Assembly: GCA_942159475.1 (NCBI GenBank)
Contig: OW804094.1
Location: forward strand, 19,697,067 to 19,761,066
Source: Sthenelais limicola
Lineage: Eukaryota; Annelida; Polychaeta; Phyllodocida; Sigalionidae
Direction: 5' to 3'
DNA: 64,000 nucleotides
Part shown: one piece after another, positions 20,933 through 32,884 of the stretch
Numbering within the stretch: the stretch's first letter is position 1
Layout: every line of letters begins with the position of its first letter
Made by a program: the position numbers and the translations under genes
The notes under the pieces: generated by a model
The model's input: the letters and a program-made list of their open reading frames with translations, nothing else
What the model was told of the DNA's origin: nothing
Database searches by the model: none

Positions 20933-21259
20933 AACATAGACCAAACCCATATTGATAATCGTATTTTGCCATTGAAACACAGGCGCAGATTACATCTGTT
21001 ACAGGCGGGCCATCGTCTGGCGAGGAATCCAAAAAATATTGACCTTAGATTAATTAACACTAGAAATTTCGCGGAAGGAAGAAAAGTATTGAAACAAATT
21101 ACACTGGAGAATGAGCAAATGAGAAAATCTGTACTATTTCGCGTCACGTTTTCTTGGAATAGGCTCCAGACGATGGCACACCGACTGCTTCACCCCAAAG
21201 CATTTAAGAACCATGTTAAAGCAAATCCCATATGGGATGACAACAATTTCATAGATTGA
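20933..21259 (+). pseudogene. C-terminal end of the split LINE reverse transcriptase
   Basis: From NIDQTHIDNRILPLKHRRR to the stop at 21257-21259 the frame shows the LINE C-terminal pattern LPLKHRRRLHLLQ, NTRNFAEGRKVLKQ and FRVTFSWNRLQTMAH. It continues the RT that breaks off at 18872. The LINE 3' UTR probably extends to about 21430. Confidence 0.8.
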
Positions 21260-21740
21260 TATATATGTACAATGACCAACCTGCTATCATACCTCCATAA
21301 CCAAGAACCAAAATCTTCACTTATATAATTGTATAACAACTGAATCACATTGAACTTGATTTATTATTTTATTGTATTATTCAAGATTAAAACTGACTGT
21401 CAAGATTACATTGCCATCACAAAAACTATTAAGTTAATTTACTCCTGATTAGTTTGCTGTGTACTGCTTTCGTCTCAGACGAAAGCGGATTTGTTCACAG
21501 CCAAGATACATGTAAGAGCAATGGAAGAGGGCTGGCAAACCTCCCATGGTTGGAGAACACGCCCCCTTATTGCAACCAAGGTTGAAAATAAACGTTTTAC
21601 AATACAACAACAACAATACAATGCTTGGCTTCACTCTTTTCATTTTATATATTTCCCTTGATCCTTATTGTACGAATTATTTCAGTTTCCACTATATTCT
21701 CAGGTGATTTGATGTTCCTCATTTTGTTAATCCTTTGGGT
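21260..21740. other. LINE 3' UTR and intergenic sequence
   Basis: No gene is seen. A palindrome CTTTCGTCTCAGACGAAAG lies at about 21468-21487. Confidence 0.5.
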
Positions 21741-21751
21741 TATCCTTTGGG

Positions 21752-22103
21752 CTATCATCATATTTGAGAAAATGAGATCAAGCCAATTCTAATGATGGTA
21801 AACAATAGGACATTTAATGAGTATTTCTATAATTTAAGTTTGATATATATTTTATTGTTTTTATAAAAACAAGTTTTTGATATCTCCGGGTGGACAATTA
21901 CTAGTAAATTAGCTAAATATACTCTATAGGATGATGTTGGAGATGCATGGATATATAAAGTACACTGTCTTGAAATTTGATACATGTACATTTATGCTAC
22001 TAGCAGCGTTAAGCAGCCCAAAAAAGAAAAGACTCCATGTGAATAAAACACTTTAAAAAATATCAATTTTGCGACCAATGTTATAATGACTCATTTGAGC
22101 TGA
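21752..22103 (+). repeat. Family-B element, left end missing
   Basis: It carries the internal family-B run (GAGATCAAGCCAATTCTAATG, GGACAATTACTAGTAAA) and a decayed right terminus (TTGCGACCAATGTTATAATGACTCATTT). Confidence 0.7.
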
Positions 22104-22336
22104 GCAGGGTTGTACATATGTATTAATGTTGAGCGAAATCTTATTCCCTGCACACCAGCAGTCTACATTCTAAATTAGTTTATTTGTGAATGTATAAAGA
22201 CTGCCTATCAATATTAATGATTGTTATCAGTTGAAGCTTAATCTGAATTAGATATCCCAGACATCAATAAGGGAACAAATTGATAATGAAGGCTGCATTT
22301 TAGCATTGATAATTTTGCAACTACCAAATGGAAACT

Positions 22337-23970
22337 TTAAATCTCTTTGAGGGGGAACGAGATGATATCAGTGTAGGAGGTGATACCATCAATATTTAGA
22401 AAAGTACCAACGATGGTACCTGTGCCCCAGATAGCGTGTTTGATCTGGTACAAGTATGCATAGGTTGTACCCGGATTGAGAAACGTGGGAAGAGGTTTAT
22501 CTGACCAATAAGTCAGACACTCGCTTGAAGGCCCATTTCCAAACCTGTAACAATCAACAGGAAAGAAAGATTAGAGGATATATTTTCAGGTTAACTAACA
22601 AGTTGGTGGAAGGAGTGTGAATATTGCATGAGTTACGTAGCATTGAGTGTCCAAGCGACCAATTACCCTTCAAATTGTTGTATAAACATATAATAGCAGC
22701 AGAATATTCATAAATCCAGTCCTATAAATAATAATATGGGTAACTCTTGTATGAACATATAACAGCCACAGAAAAGTGATGAATCCAGTCCTATGAATTA
22801 TAATATTGATATGATCAGATTTGTTTTGTCGTAATAGCAGAGAATGCAGCTTTAAATTTCCACTTTATAAATATTGTTATGAGAGAATAATACTTTACCT
22901 AAAGATTCCATAGCCAAGGCTACTGCCCACAGTGAGATTAACCTTAGTGCCCCAAATAGGCTGTTTAGCTGTTAGGGTGAACCCTGACCAGGGGCTAATC
23001 TTTTTCACCACCTTGACAAATTGTCCTTCACCAGCCGTGTTCAAGAATGTCAACTCAGACTCATCACTATGGGCAAAATACCACTGGTCTGTATCATAGG
23101 TCAGGTATGGGTCGTTCTCCACCTCTGCAATGTTTATTCCATGGCCCCTGAAAAACTCCAGAGCGTTGTTTGCATGCTCTTCCAGTGATAGACAATGACC
23201 TGTGTTATAAAAGTATGTTCATAAAGTGTACACATGTGATGGGTTACAGGAATATGATTCACAAGTTGTAAAGAATGTATTTTGAGATATCATGATATTT
23301 TAAAAGCTGAGATTAAGCAGATTCTGGTGATAGTAAACATTAAGTCAAATTATAAATGTATTTTAAGTTTGATATTTTTATATTTGAAAAAAGTGTGCAA
23401 TATTTCTGGGTGGATAATTACTAGTAAAGTAGCTAAATATACTCTATAGGATGACCTTAGAAATGCATGCATATATTTAATACACAGTCTTGAACTTTGG
23501 GACATGTATTCATGCTATGAATGGTGCCAAGCACTCAAATATTCCAGCAAAGAGATCTTGTGCATAGTTTGCTGGGCATTACATAAGAATTTATGCTAAC
23601 AACACTGTTGATTGAGGAATTGCTAATCAGTGAAATTATTGCATGGCAAAAGATAAATTAGCTAACAATATATTCTATATGGTTACCTTCAAAGAACATC
23701 ATCCTTTTTTTAATCTGCAGTAGTCTTAAGAATAACTCTGTGCTCCTTAAATCAATCAAATATTTAGCAAAATAGATATGTACCTATGGCAACCCTGGCC
23801 GTCTCCTTGGTACCAAGAGGTACAGTTGGTCCATCGTAGGAAGCAAAGAACCATCTTTGAGCTGTGTCCTCTTGATAACGCTCCACACATTCACCCCCCA
23901 GCACTAGGGCAGGCAGGCAGAGTAGGCTGACAATGATAAGCCTGTATAACAAGCAATAACAAACCTGCAT
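22337..23970 (-). CDS. Small secreted protein of unknown family (three exons)
   Basis: Exons on the minus strand are 23970-23784, 23199-22899 and 22544-22337. All introns are GT-AG, with phases 1 and 2 that agree, and the stop is TAA at 22337-22339. The product is about 231 aa. The N terminus is a signal peptide (RLIIVSLLCLPALVLG), with cleavage expected before GECVERYQ. The mature chain has paired motifs: QRWFFASYDG and QWYFAHSDES, then KQPIWGTKVN and KHAIWGTGTI. This suggests two related beta-rich halves. There are three cysteines in the mature part (GECV, GHCLS, SECLT). I do not recognise the family. The start is uncertain because an acceptor-like TTGTTATACAG falls inside the signal peptide (about 23942), so the first codons may lie in an upstream exon. 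Confidence 0.72.
22590..22800. repeat. Intronic repeats shared with 48.2 kb and 59.3 kb
   Basis: In intron 2 of the secreted-protein gene, GGTTAACTAACAAGTTGGTG (22590) recurs in diverged form at about 48237. A unit of about 65 bp around ATAGCAGCAGAATATTCATA is present twice in tandem (about 22685 and 22750) and again at 59340-59400. Confidence 0.6.
23280..23620 (+). repeat. Family-B element, both ends decayed
   Basis: It lies in intron 1 of the secreted-protein gene. The internal landmarks GATTAAGCAGATTCTGGTG and GTGGATAATTACTAGTAAA are kept. Confidence 0.7.
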
Positions 23971-23990
23971 TATTTTTACTACCTTGTCAT

Positions 23991-24234
23991 ATATGGGTCA
24001 GATTTTCAGAAGATGTACAAATGGCAGCTGTACACAATTAGTAAATTAGGCTAAATTAGGCTGCAATTAGGTCAATAGTAGGTAAATTCAAGTATATTCG
24101 GTATTGCATTGATTCTAGCAATCTGTTTGCTTAGGTTAAACTGTATTTTGAACTTCATTTTGGTCTAGAATGTGGGTTATTTCAGAGAATTGGGGAAGGT
24201 GAATTGTACTTTTTCTGAAAATCTGACCCATATA
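23991..24234 (+). repeat. Family-A element, full length
   Basis: Both inverted termini are present (ATATGGGTCAGATTTTCAG, TCTGACCCATATA). It lies just upstream of the first visible exon of the secreted-protein gene. Confidence 0.9.
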
Positions 24235-25496
24235 CTATGAAACCACATCCTGATTAGGTATTAATTGGTATGCAGTATCTTCCTGCTAGCATATGACCAC
24301 CAAAAAATCAGAACATCATCTAAACACAAACTAAAATGGTATGCAGAATCTTCTAGCTACCAAACCAACTAACACCAAAAACACAAATAGAATGGCATCC
24401 CCCTATAAGGACTCGCTAACATTCTTGACTAACTGTTTAATGATATCATAATACCCATGTTGTATAGGAGTTAGCATAGTTAGACGGGGTCTGGAGAACT
24501 CGGACAGCACTGGGCTCGGACCATGGTATACTTGTACGGTGGTATGGTCGGACAAGGGGGTTAGTGGAATTGGGCCACCGCAGGTTAGTGGATTTAGACC
24601 GGGCATAGTTTCAGGCGGAAAATTACAATAGGTATATATATACAGTCAAAGTTTTTTTTTATTAGTCAGTTTTACTACGGACACTCCAATACTACCTTTA
24701 CTGACTTAGGACAAACAATTTTAGGGTTAGGTTGAGGGTTAGTTTTAGTATGGTATGGTTGGGTCCGAGTCCACCAACCTGGTGGTCCAAGTTCACTAAC
24801 CCCCTGGTCTGAGTCCACTATACTAACCCCTCGGTCCAACATCACACTGGTCTGTCTTCTCTAGAAGGCACTTAGACACAGCAGTAGGCAGAAGGCCATG
24901 GTTATTCTGCATAGAATTGCTGTCTGTGAGCCCATAATTGTATCATGCTAATGAACCTCTTTGATTTGTATAGCCAATGTACTTTGTACCAATCTACCTA
25001 CATTGCAATTGTCATTTGCAAAGATGTTTGCTGTTTGCTGTATAAAAATTCTAGATAAAAAAATAAAATAATACATAATATATAATATATAATAATAATA
25101 TATATTTTTAGTAGATCTCAAAGGCCCAAAGATAGTGCTTTATTTCTGATTTGAGTATAAAGCAAGATCCAGAAATAGATGTAGGTACCATACCCCCTGA
25201 TGTAGTCCCCCTTTAATATTCTAAAAACATGAAGAACAACGAGAATAGAAAAATATCTAAAATATAGAACAAAACTCTTGGTACCTACATCAGGGGGAAT
25301 ACATGTAATGTACCTACATAGGGGTACATGTATACAGTTTAAACATTATATGTTTTTTCTCTATATACATGACAAGAAAGCTTACTTATTGATTGATAAA
25401 ATGTTTGATACAATATGATGACGAGTTGGATATAAATTTGGTATGTCTATATGTATTATATGTATGCCCTAGTAGCACTAAGAGTGATGTTTATGA
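24235..25496. other. Intergenic with short inverted and tandem repeats
   Basis: Degenerate units like TGGTCCGAGTCCACTAACCC run at about 24766-24842, with an inverted counterpart at about 24535-24606. An inverted pair around CCCCCTGATGTAG sits near 25190 and 25290. No gene is seen. Confidence 0.5.
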
Positions 25497-25730
25497 TATG
25501 GGTCAGGCCACCAGAAAATGTACAATTGGCAGCTCTACACATTTAGTAAATTAGGCTAAAAAATGATAAAATGCTAAGCATACCGGAGTATATTTGACAT
25601 CGAGTTGATTCAAGGGATGTGTTTGGTTATGTTGAATTCTGTTTTGAGTCTCATTTTTGTATTAAATCTGTTTTATTTGGAATGGTTTCTGAATGTGAAT
25701 TGTGCATTTTCTGGAAATGTCACCAATGAT
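25497..25730 (+). repeat. Family-A element, variant termini
   Basis: The left end reads TATGGGTCAGGCCACCAG and the right end TTTTCTGGAAATGTCACC. It shares these changes with 28611-28834, so the two define a subfamily. Confidence 0.75.
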
Positions 25731-25749
25731 GATTGGAATGTGTGTGTGT

Positions 25750-25768
25750 GGGGGGGGGGGGGGGGGTG
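25750..25768. repeat. Poly(G) tract
   Basis: A run of G with one T, about 19 bp. Confidence 0.9.
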
Positions 25769-26220
25769 GGGAGCAAATGCGAGCGCAAGTGGGCTATTAA
25801 TGTTTTCCCCATTTATTATGTACAAAATCCATGTTGATAAGCTTCAATATACCAGTACGATGTAATTATATGGAGGTGTACTATACAGATTCCACACTTC
25901 AATGAACAGCTGGGTCTACCTTCAGTGATCATGTTATTCATGTATACATGTTCCAGATTCTGTCCAAGGTTTGAGTAACAAAACTCCTAACTAAATAGTC
26001 TAAGTGAGGTGCATAGGTATGTAATGATGAACAATGTAACGGAACACGGTCAATGTGTTTCAATGTTCAATCATTGGTTTTAATTCAATTTGTAGTCAGT
26101 CTATATAATCCTTAGTATCAAGTATAGAGATGGTGCAAGTGCATGGAGTTCACCCATGTTTTATAATGGTAATTTCATTACACAAAGAACCAGTCTTTAG
26201 ACTTTCCCTGCATTATGTGA

Positions 26221-26350
26221 AATGGGTCAGATCTTCAGGAAATGCCCAATCGCCAGCTCTGCAGCTTTAGTAAATTTTGCTAAATTACACTGAAAAATGG
26301 TCTATCCTAAGTATATCTGAGTATATTTGGTGTTATGTTAAATTTGGGTC
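26221..26350 (+). repeat. Family-A element, right half missing
   Basis: AATGGGTCAGATCTTCAGG is followed by recognisable left-half sequence; it stops after TATATTTGGTGTTATG. Confidence 0.7.
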
Positions 26351-26633
26351 AAGAGTCGTCTAGTCCTGAAAAGGACCTTTTTGCACATACATACACTAAG
26401 AACAAAGGGACGGGAACAAAACTTATATCAATTCTTGTTCCTCCAATTCTGTTAATCTATTCCATTTTTCTTGTTTCTTCTTCAGTATTTTGCAGCCAGA
26501 ACATTTGTGTTATTGTCATTTTTCCCGCCATTTATCATATCCCATGATCTGTTGAATCTCTCATATTACCACCTCATAAATTGTAATTATCTCTTGTTAT
26601 TTCATATTGTGGAAACTTTATAACCAAATTTAA

Positions 26634-26982
26634 GCTGCCTCTACACCAGTCCCGATTGTGCATCGCCGACAGTTGCCGATACTTGCCGATGGTTTTATTG
26701 GCCAACTGTCGGGAGTAATGTAGAGGCATTCCCGACGGCCTCCCCACACTTGTAGCTATTGGCAACTGTCAGCGACAGTCGGCGACAATTTCAAACATGT
26801 TTGAATTTATATGTGCGTTGCCGACATGTCAGAAATTGTAATCGCCAGTGTAGAGGCATTACCAATACTCAGGACAGATGGCGATGATACCTGCATGGTT
26901 GCATCGCTACCATCGGGAACTTTTGCTATCAGCTAGTATCGCTAGTATCGTGAGACAGAATCGGGACTGGTGTAGAGATAGC
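26634..26982. mobile_element. MITE, 349 bp, TTTAA duplication
   Basis: The ends GCTGCCTCTACACCAGTCCC and complement GCTATCTCTACACCAGTCCC form inverted repeats of about 27 bp. TTTAA flanks it at 26629-26633 and 26983-26987. The interior repeats TTGCCGAT/GTCGGCGAC-type units. No ORF of note. Confidence 0.85.
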
Positions 26983-27340
26983 TTTAAAGCCAAAACAAGA
27001 ATCAAGACACTTGACGGAAGAACCGATTATTCAGGAGAACTGTTTACTCAGAAGTTGAATGACCTATTTGTATAAACATCAGCAATTACAAGAATTCTTG
27101 AATTGAATTGTAAATGGAGTTGGAAATAAAAGAAACCATTACTTGTCCATCAGAAATGTTGTCCACGATCACTTAGAGAGAATGTCTTCTTAGGAGAGTT
27201 GAGGTATTGGAATGGAGCTCCCTGTGATGTCCTGCGTGTCAGCTCCCTAATCCAAGAAAGTAAACACTTGAAGTATATACTACACCTGTCTGTCTTGAGT
27301 GCAGGTGTAGCAGTTCTAATGTAAACCTAACCTAGATCTA

Positions 27341-27584
27341 ATGGATCAGATTTTCAGAAAATGTACAATTGGCAGCTCTACACATTTAGGAAATTCTCCT
27401 AAATTTAGCTGAGAAATGATGAATACCGGGTATATCTGAGTATATTTGGTATCACATTGATTTAAAGTATCAGTTCTGTTATGTTAAACTGCATTTTGAA
27501 GCCCACTTTTTGTCTAAAATTTGGGTTATTTGAGAGAATTGGTGAAGGCAAATTGTACATTTTCTGGAAATCTGACCCACATAT
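27341..27584 (+). repeat. Family-A element, full length
   Basis: Left end ATGGATCAGATTTTCAG, right end AATCTGACCCACATAT. The middle reads CATTGATTTAAAGTATCAG, marking the subfamily shared with 56535 and 60449. Confidence 0.88.
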
Positions 27585-28610
27585 GCCAGGGGCTCATAAA
27601 TCAGGCCTGACATAGTTTGGCCCCGGATTCCTGAACAGAGAAGGGGGAAGAGGGAAGGGGGGAAAGCCAGATACTTTGGTCATTCAATTGTCGTTAAATG
27701 TTGGCTACCCAATCTCCTAATGGTATGTGGTAAAAGAAATAGCGAGGATTAAAGCTAAAACAGGAGGAACTTTCCCCAAAATTGGGTCGAGGATGTGAAC
27801 TGATTAACAGGGACTAATGGTATTCCTTTTTCCATAAATCAACATCAGTGAGAAATCACCATTGTTTAATTATTCTGTCATAAACTATAGCTTTGGTTAT
27901 TTAAATTGTTTATTCTATTTTAAGCATTATGCCTGCAGGACATTATTCCCAGTCAGATAGCACATCTAGATTAAATCTTACAAGCAATTACAAGAAAGAC
28001 AACAAACTATTGGTACAGAAATCAAATATAACTACAGAGTAAATATCAGAGCAAAATTGTAAGTTTTTCTGTATAATATATGGAGAGCAAAGCAAGAAAA
28101 ATAAAAGTTACATTCCTAATCAATTATCGGATAAAGTAAATTAACATTTGTCAAAATTACAATAAGACGGATTTGAATAGATCTTAGTTTTGTTTTTTTA
28201 TTTGCAATAAGCTCTCATAGTCATTGAGTTATATTTTCAGTTTAGATAAATAGAAAGAAAATGGGGATTACATAATTTCGATAAATTTCATTATTAGACC
28301 TTCAAAGTGATCTTTGATTTACTTTCCATAAGTATTAGATATGACCTTCTCTCCCAATATATTCTCTTAGTATTGTTGATGTAAGATTATCAATGAAATA
28401 CATTTTAACCTAGAGGGAGTTGTTTACACCAATGGTCTAAATTACCACGGCGTATATTAGATGAGGGGGTAATTTAGAACTGTTACACTGGGGCAGGTTA
28501 TGGTAAATATTTCACGCCCTATATAACAGACTAATGCCCATGTGCCACCAAAACTATTGTACTTTTCTGAGCGATTTTGACATCCCAAGATCCGACAATA
28601 ATGTGGGTCA
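27585..28610. other. Intergenic, no gene seen
   Basis: AT-rich. One small foldback, TCTAAATTACC...GGTAATTTAGA, lies at about 28437-28481. Confidence 0.5.
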
Positions 28611-28834
28611 GATCGCCAGAAAATGTGCAATTGGCAGTCCTACATATTTATGAAATTATGGTAAAAAATTATAAATACCAGGTATATCTGCACATATTTC
28701 GCATCAAGTTGATTCAAGGGATGTGTTTTGTTATGTTGAATTGAGGTTTGAGTCTCATTTTTCTATCAAATTTGGGTTATTTGGGAGGGTTTCTAAATAT
28801 GAATCGTGCATTTTCTGGAAATTTCACCCATGAT
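28611..28834 (+). repeat. Family-A element, variant termini
   Basis: Partner of 25497-25730: GTGGGTCAGATCGCCAGAAA on the left and TTTTCTGGAAATTTCACCCA on the right. Confidence 0.75.
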
Positions 28835-30212
28835 GGCCTCCATCATGTTCAATGTCAACAGACTCATTAGTTCTAAATCATCAACCATCCGATACTATTA
28901 AATATGACAAGATATTAATCCAAATCAGCTGATAGCCATCTGACTCAAATTAATTCTGAATCAGTGTTGGTGGAATTAAAATGTATTATTGTAATTTATT
29001 AACATAATTCTTTTAAAATGGTTCTGACACGAATTCAGCCATCAAATTTCACCCAGACATTCAACATATATACTACTTATGATCAGAATTCTTTTTCCCA
29101 CATCCTGAGTTAGCCCCCTAGAGGCAGTAAGGGGACCTAATTAAATTGTCATTGGCTCATGGCAATCAGCGTTTATGAAAAAAAATGGCTTGATATATCT
29201 TAATGGAATTGAATATGATTGTAGATACAGTACTTACTAACACATACACAATAAATTGGGATGGATTTCCAGGCCACAAGGTCACAAGCATCAGTACCTT
29301 AATCAGGCCATATCCACACTTATGTAGTTCATGCATTATGTGTCAGTGGAGTTATTGGCTTTGCATTTTGGTGGATCTGGGACAACTGGATGGTCTGGCC
29401 TTAGTATGGGGCCATGAATGACGGGAGCTAGCATGCAACCAATAGGCAAGATTTGAATTACCAAGTTTGGCTTGAGATATGTGCAGCTCTTCTAACTGGC
29501 TGCGATACGTGGGTTGGGCTCTGACCACAGCTGTAGCTAGGTGCCTCCACACACCCGCTCACACACAGTGCAGGTGCATGCATCATGCACCCAACCTGCA
29601 CCTACACACAACGTATCCAATAAACTGTTGAGAAAATGTACTGATATTTGTTTTCCATAATTACTAAAGGGAAATAAAGAGGAATGCAGATTGGGCATGG
29701 TCCTGTCTTGTATATACCCTCAAGTTTGGTTGTGATATTAGATGTTTTTCTGTCTCTAAAATGACTTTTAATGAAGGGCCTTCTCTGAGTCCATTGGAAC
29801 CTGTTGCCACAGAATGTAAACACTGGCGTCCCAGGCCCCTCTTCCGTTCAAAACTACCCATGACCCGCTTCTCTGGCCTCAGTTTCCCAGTCTTAGATTC
29901 TATTCCAAATCTTCCCTATATATAGGGCGTGCAAGTTTTGTGGCCTCATTCTAACTAGGTCAGGAAACCCCTACTGACATTAGTTGCCATTTGTTGTGAC
30001 GGCAGGGGCAGTTGTAGGGCTGCAGACCATGTCTACTAGTGTTGGACATCTGCTTCCGTGCTGAATGCTTACATCAACAAATATATTAAACAATATTTAC
30101 TGCTCAAAACTGCAAGCTCATGGTTTTCAACTGGTTCATTTTGCTTCAAAATCAATTATAGTGTGTTGTTAATGACAGTAACATCCCAACAATTGGTAAC
30201 TAAAGCCATCGG
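28835..30212. other. Intergenic, no gene seen
   Basis: Small chance ORFs only; no repeat from this window was recognised. Confidence 0.45.
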
Positions 30213-30269
30213 ATCATTTGGTTGTGTTGCTTCGGCTGGTCTATTGGCCCGGGAACACAACCAAATGAT
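30213..30269. repeat. Perfect 16-bp foldback
   Basis: ATCATTTGGTTGTGTT (30213-30228) and its exact complement (30254-30269) enclose a 25-nt loop. It abuts the TTAA of the next element. Confidence 0.85.
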
Positions 30270-30273
30270 TTAA

Positions 30274-30743
30274 AGCTGCCTTCCCAGGAATTAAGATTGA
30301 GTAGTTCTTCTGGAATTACATTCATATTAGTTCCTAAACTCAACTTTATCAATCTCTATATGAAAAGTAAAATAAATGTCTAAATTCTGTGATTTTACGA
30401 TCTGGGAAACACAGGCATGAGCGTTGAAGCTATGGTAGTGGTATTGTAGATGCACTGAATTGACACATTGTGGCACCTCTGTGCCAGGCCCAGCCCTGTG
30501 TTTCTCTCTCTCTGCACACAAATCTTTCCTCTGAGCGCATGCACAAGGCAACTATCAGATTGGAACAAGGCTATGCAGGTCGCAATCGCGTACACCAGAT
30601 CGGAGGACGAGCATTTCTTCTCAAATATTAAACTCCAACGTTAAGAGAGAATCCCAAACGATTGGGACAAGGTGGGGCAGAGTATTAATTAGCTTAACAA
30701 GTGAAATTTGAGATTTGTATGGAAAATTCCTGGGAAGGCAGCT
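30274..30743. mobile_element. 470-bp inverted-repeat element with TTAA duplication
   Basis: The termini AGCTGCCTTCCCAGGAATT are inverted at both ends and flanked by TTAA (30270-30273, 30744-30747). TTAA targets are used by piggyBac and Kolobok transposases. No transposase is encoded, so it is non-autonomous. Confidence 0.82.
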
Positions 30744-30936
30744 TTAATCACCCAATGGCCCTGTAGGGACATAAAGCATTCTAGACTATAGCCCTACAAT
30801 GGCACAAGGTAGGATTATTAGTCTGCTAGTTGGCTTTCCACTATTGATGACAAATATAGTTAGCCAATAGGAAAGCGGAGTCAATGATCACATTGTTATA
30901 CCTCATTGTGTCATACCCATACACTTATTTATTTAT

Positions 30937-31165
30937 GATGTGTTGCAATGGGTCACAAGTCGCAAAAAATGGATTTTGAGAAATTTGAGAATCATTTTGA
31001 AAAGATGAGATCAAGCCGATTCCAATGGTGGTAAACATTAAGGATATACAACACCTATTTCCATATTTTAAGTTTGATTTCTTTATTTTCGAAAAAAACT
31101 TTTGCAATATTTTTGGGTGGACCATCATTAGTAAAGTGGCTAAATATACTCATATATACTAAATA
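30937..31165 (+). repeat. Family-B element, right half missing
   Basis: GATGTGTTGCAATGGGTCAC begins a decayed left terminus followed by CAAGTCGCAAAA. The copy stops near the mid-element phrase GTAAAGTGGCTAAATATACTC. Confidence 0.75.
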
Positions 31166-31223
31166 TAATCAAATATAAGAATTAAGATGCCCATCTTCTG
31201 GTACATATGCACCAACAAGTCGG

Positions 31224-31552
31224 CTATACATAGTATTCACATGACGTCACCCCAGTCAGCGGCTCTCCTCACTGGCAGCCATAATGTGTGGCAGCATAGA
31301 TAGCGGGAGACACTAGATTGACAGGATTTCCCATTTCAAATGTTTGCTAATGGCAATTATACTTATTATTCCATCATGACACACTCCAAAATGACCATAT
31401 AACCTATCAGCATACTTTATATAACATTCTCTAAAACTTTCGGAGGTGAAAACTGAATTTTTGAGGCTTGGAGCACTCATGTCCAGCTAAAGTTGACCCA
31501 CATTATGGCAAGCCGCGGCGAGCGCCGTGACGTCAGTGAATACTATGTATAG
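31224..31552. mobile_element. MITE, 329 bp, CTATACATAG termini
   Basis: The termini CTATACATAGTATTCACATG and complement CTATACATAGTATTCACTGA are inverted. The next part, TGACGTCAC, is also inverted. The target duplication is not clear. Confidence 0.8.
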
Positions 31553-31648
31553 GCACATCCATCATACATTAATCATGAGAACATACATTTCTGAGCCCTG
31601 TTTACCCCATTTGAAGCATTTTCATGAAAATCAACCATGAGCATTAGA

Positions 31649-31894
31649 TATATGGGTCAGATTTTCAGAAAATGTACAATTGGTAGCTGTACACATTTAG
31701 CAAATTATGCTAAATTAGGCTATAATTTGGTCAATTCTAGGTACATTTGAGTATATATACGGCATTGCATTGATTCTAGCAATCTGTTTGGTGAGGTTGA
31801 ACGGTATTTTTAACTTTATTTTCGTCTGAAATTTGGATTATTTGAGAGGATTAGGGAAGGTGAATTGTACATTTTCTGAAAATCTGACCCATAT
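31649..31894 (+). repeat. Family-A element, reference full-length copy
   Basis: About 245 bp. The inverted termini start TATGGGTCAGATTTTCAGAA and the mirror ends TTTTCTGAAAATCTGACCCA; the match extends about 30 bp to AATGTACAATT. TA lies at both outer edges, the usual target of Tc1/mariner transposases, but that assignment is inference. The interior is AT-rich, has no coding potential and keeps the landmarks CACATTTAGYAAATT, GAGTATAT, TTTGGTTAGGTTGAAC and AAATTTGGGTTATTTGAGAG. Confidence 0.92.
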
Positions 31895-32062
31895 ATAGCT
31901 TTCTAATTTTGGCGAAATAACATCTTGAGAAAAAAGCTCAGTATTTCCGGTTTCGCCGCTCTATGGTTGGTGTCATGTTGAAAAGCGATCACATCAAAAA
32001 GTGACCCAATCATTTTATGGATGGTTATGTAGACAAAAGCTTTACCCAGATATGGAGCTAAA

Positions 32063-32240
32063 ATGTGTTTCAGAAAAATGAGTCACAAATCGCAAAAATG
32101 AAATTTTTCAAAGGGATTCATTCATAAAATCTCTTTGTAGGAACGTTTTCACATTTAGGGCGTTTAGCCATGGAGTCATATGAATTTATATACCAAATAG
32201 CAAGACAGCATATGGGATATATTTGCCCAGAAATATTTCA
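32063..32240 (+). repeat. Family-B element, inverted interior, truncated
   Basis: ATGTGTTTCAGAAAAATGAG is followed by CACAAATCGCAAAA and the right-arm interior (TTTTTCAAAGGGATTCATTC). The right end is lost. Confidence 0.7.
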
Positions 32241-32657
32241 TAGCTGTATATAAATATTGTATCCTTGTATAATCTCAATAATACAACATGGTAATATTAT
32301 ATTGTGCAACTCGCTATTGCTCGTGCACCATTTACCCTGGTGTACCCGTCATTAGATGTTTTTACCATAGACATCAAATTTAATATAGCGGTTTTTGCCT
32401 GTTCTTGAAATAACTTAAAGATGGGGGCAGGGGAAGAGAGAGATACCAAAGAATATACCTATTATTAGAAATATAAGAGATATTCAAGTTACTCTGTTCA
32501 AACGTTCAAAAGTTCAAGTATACACATTTCTAATTTGGACCCATACATGTAGAGATTTCATCTCATCACGCCAGTTTGCGACGCCACTCTTGGGGAGGAG
32601 CGTGGGAAAGTTCCATTTCTCAGGGGAAAGGAAGGTTCACGGCAAGGTTGGTCACGG

Positions 32658-32691
32658 CACAGAGCTCAAGGGTCTCTCCTTGAGCTCTGTG
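32658..32691. repeat. Perfect 14-bp hairpin
   Basis: CACAGAGCTCAAGG pairs exactly with CCTTGAGCTCTGTG around a 6-nt loop. It is not followed by a T-run. Confidence 0.85.
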
Positions 32692-32884
32692 GTCGCGTTA
32701 GTCTCGTTGAGATTTGGTTGTTTCTTGTGGAGGTGTGGTGTAACGTGGTCGTCACGCACTGGTGAACACGGAGCGGGACGGAGCGCCGCTAAGTGTTTAT
32801 CCCAGTCCATGTTGGTGCTGACTGGGGGGTGGCCGTATGTGTGAGGATCTCAACAATGCGAGACTAAAGCAATTAGACCCTTCC

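Noticed and set aside
32590..32844. 84-residue plus-strand frame
   Set aside because: It runs through a perfect hairpin in a GC-rich patch and shows no domain or splice structure.
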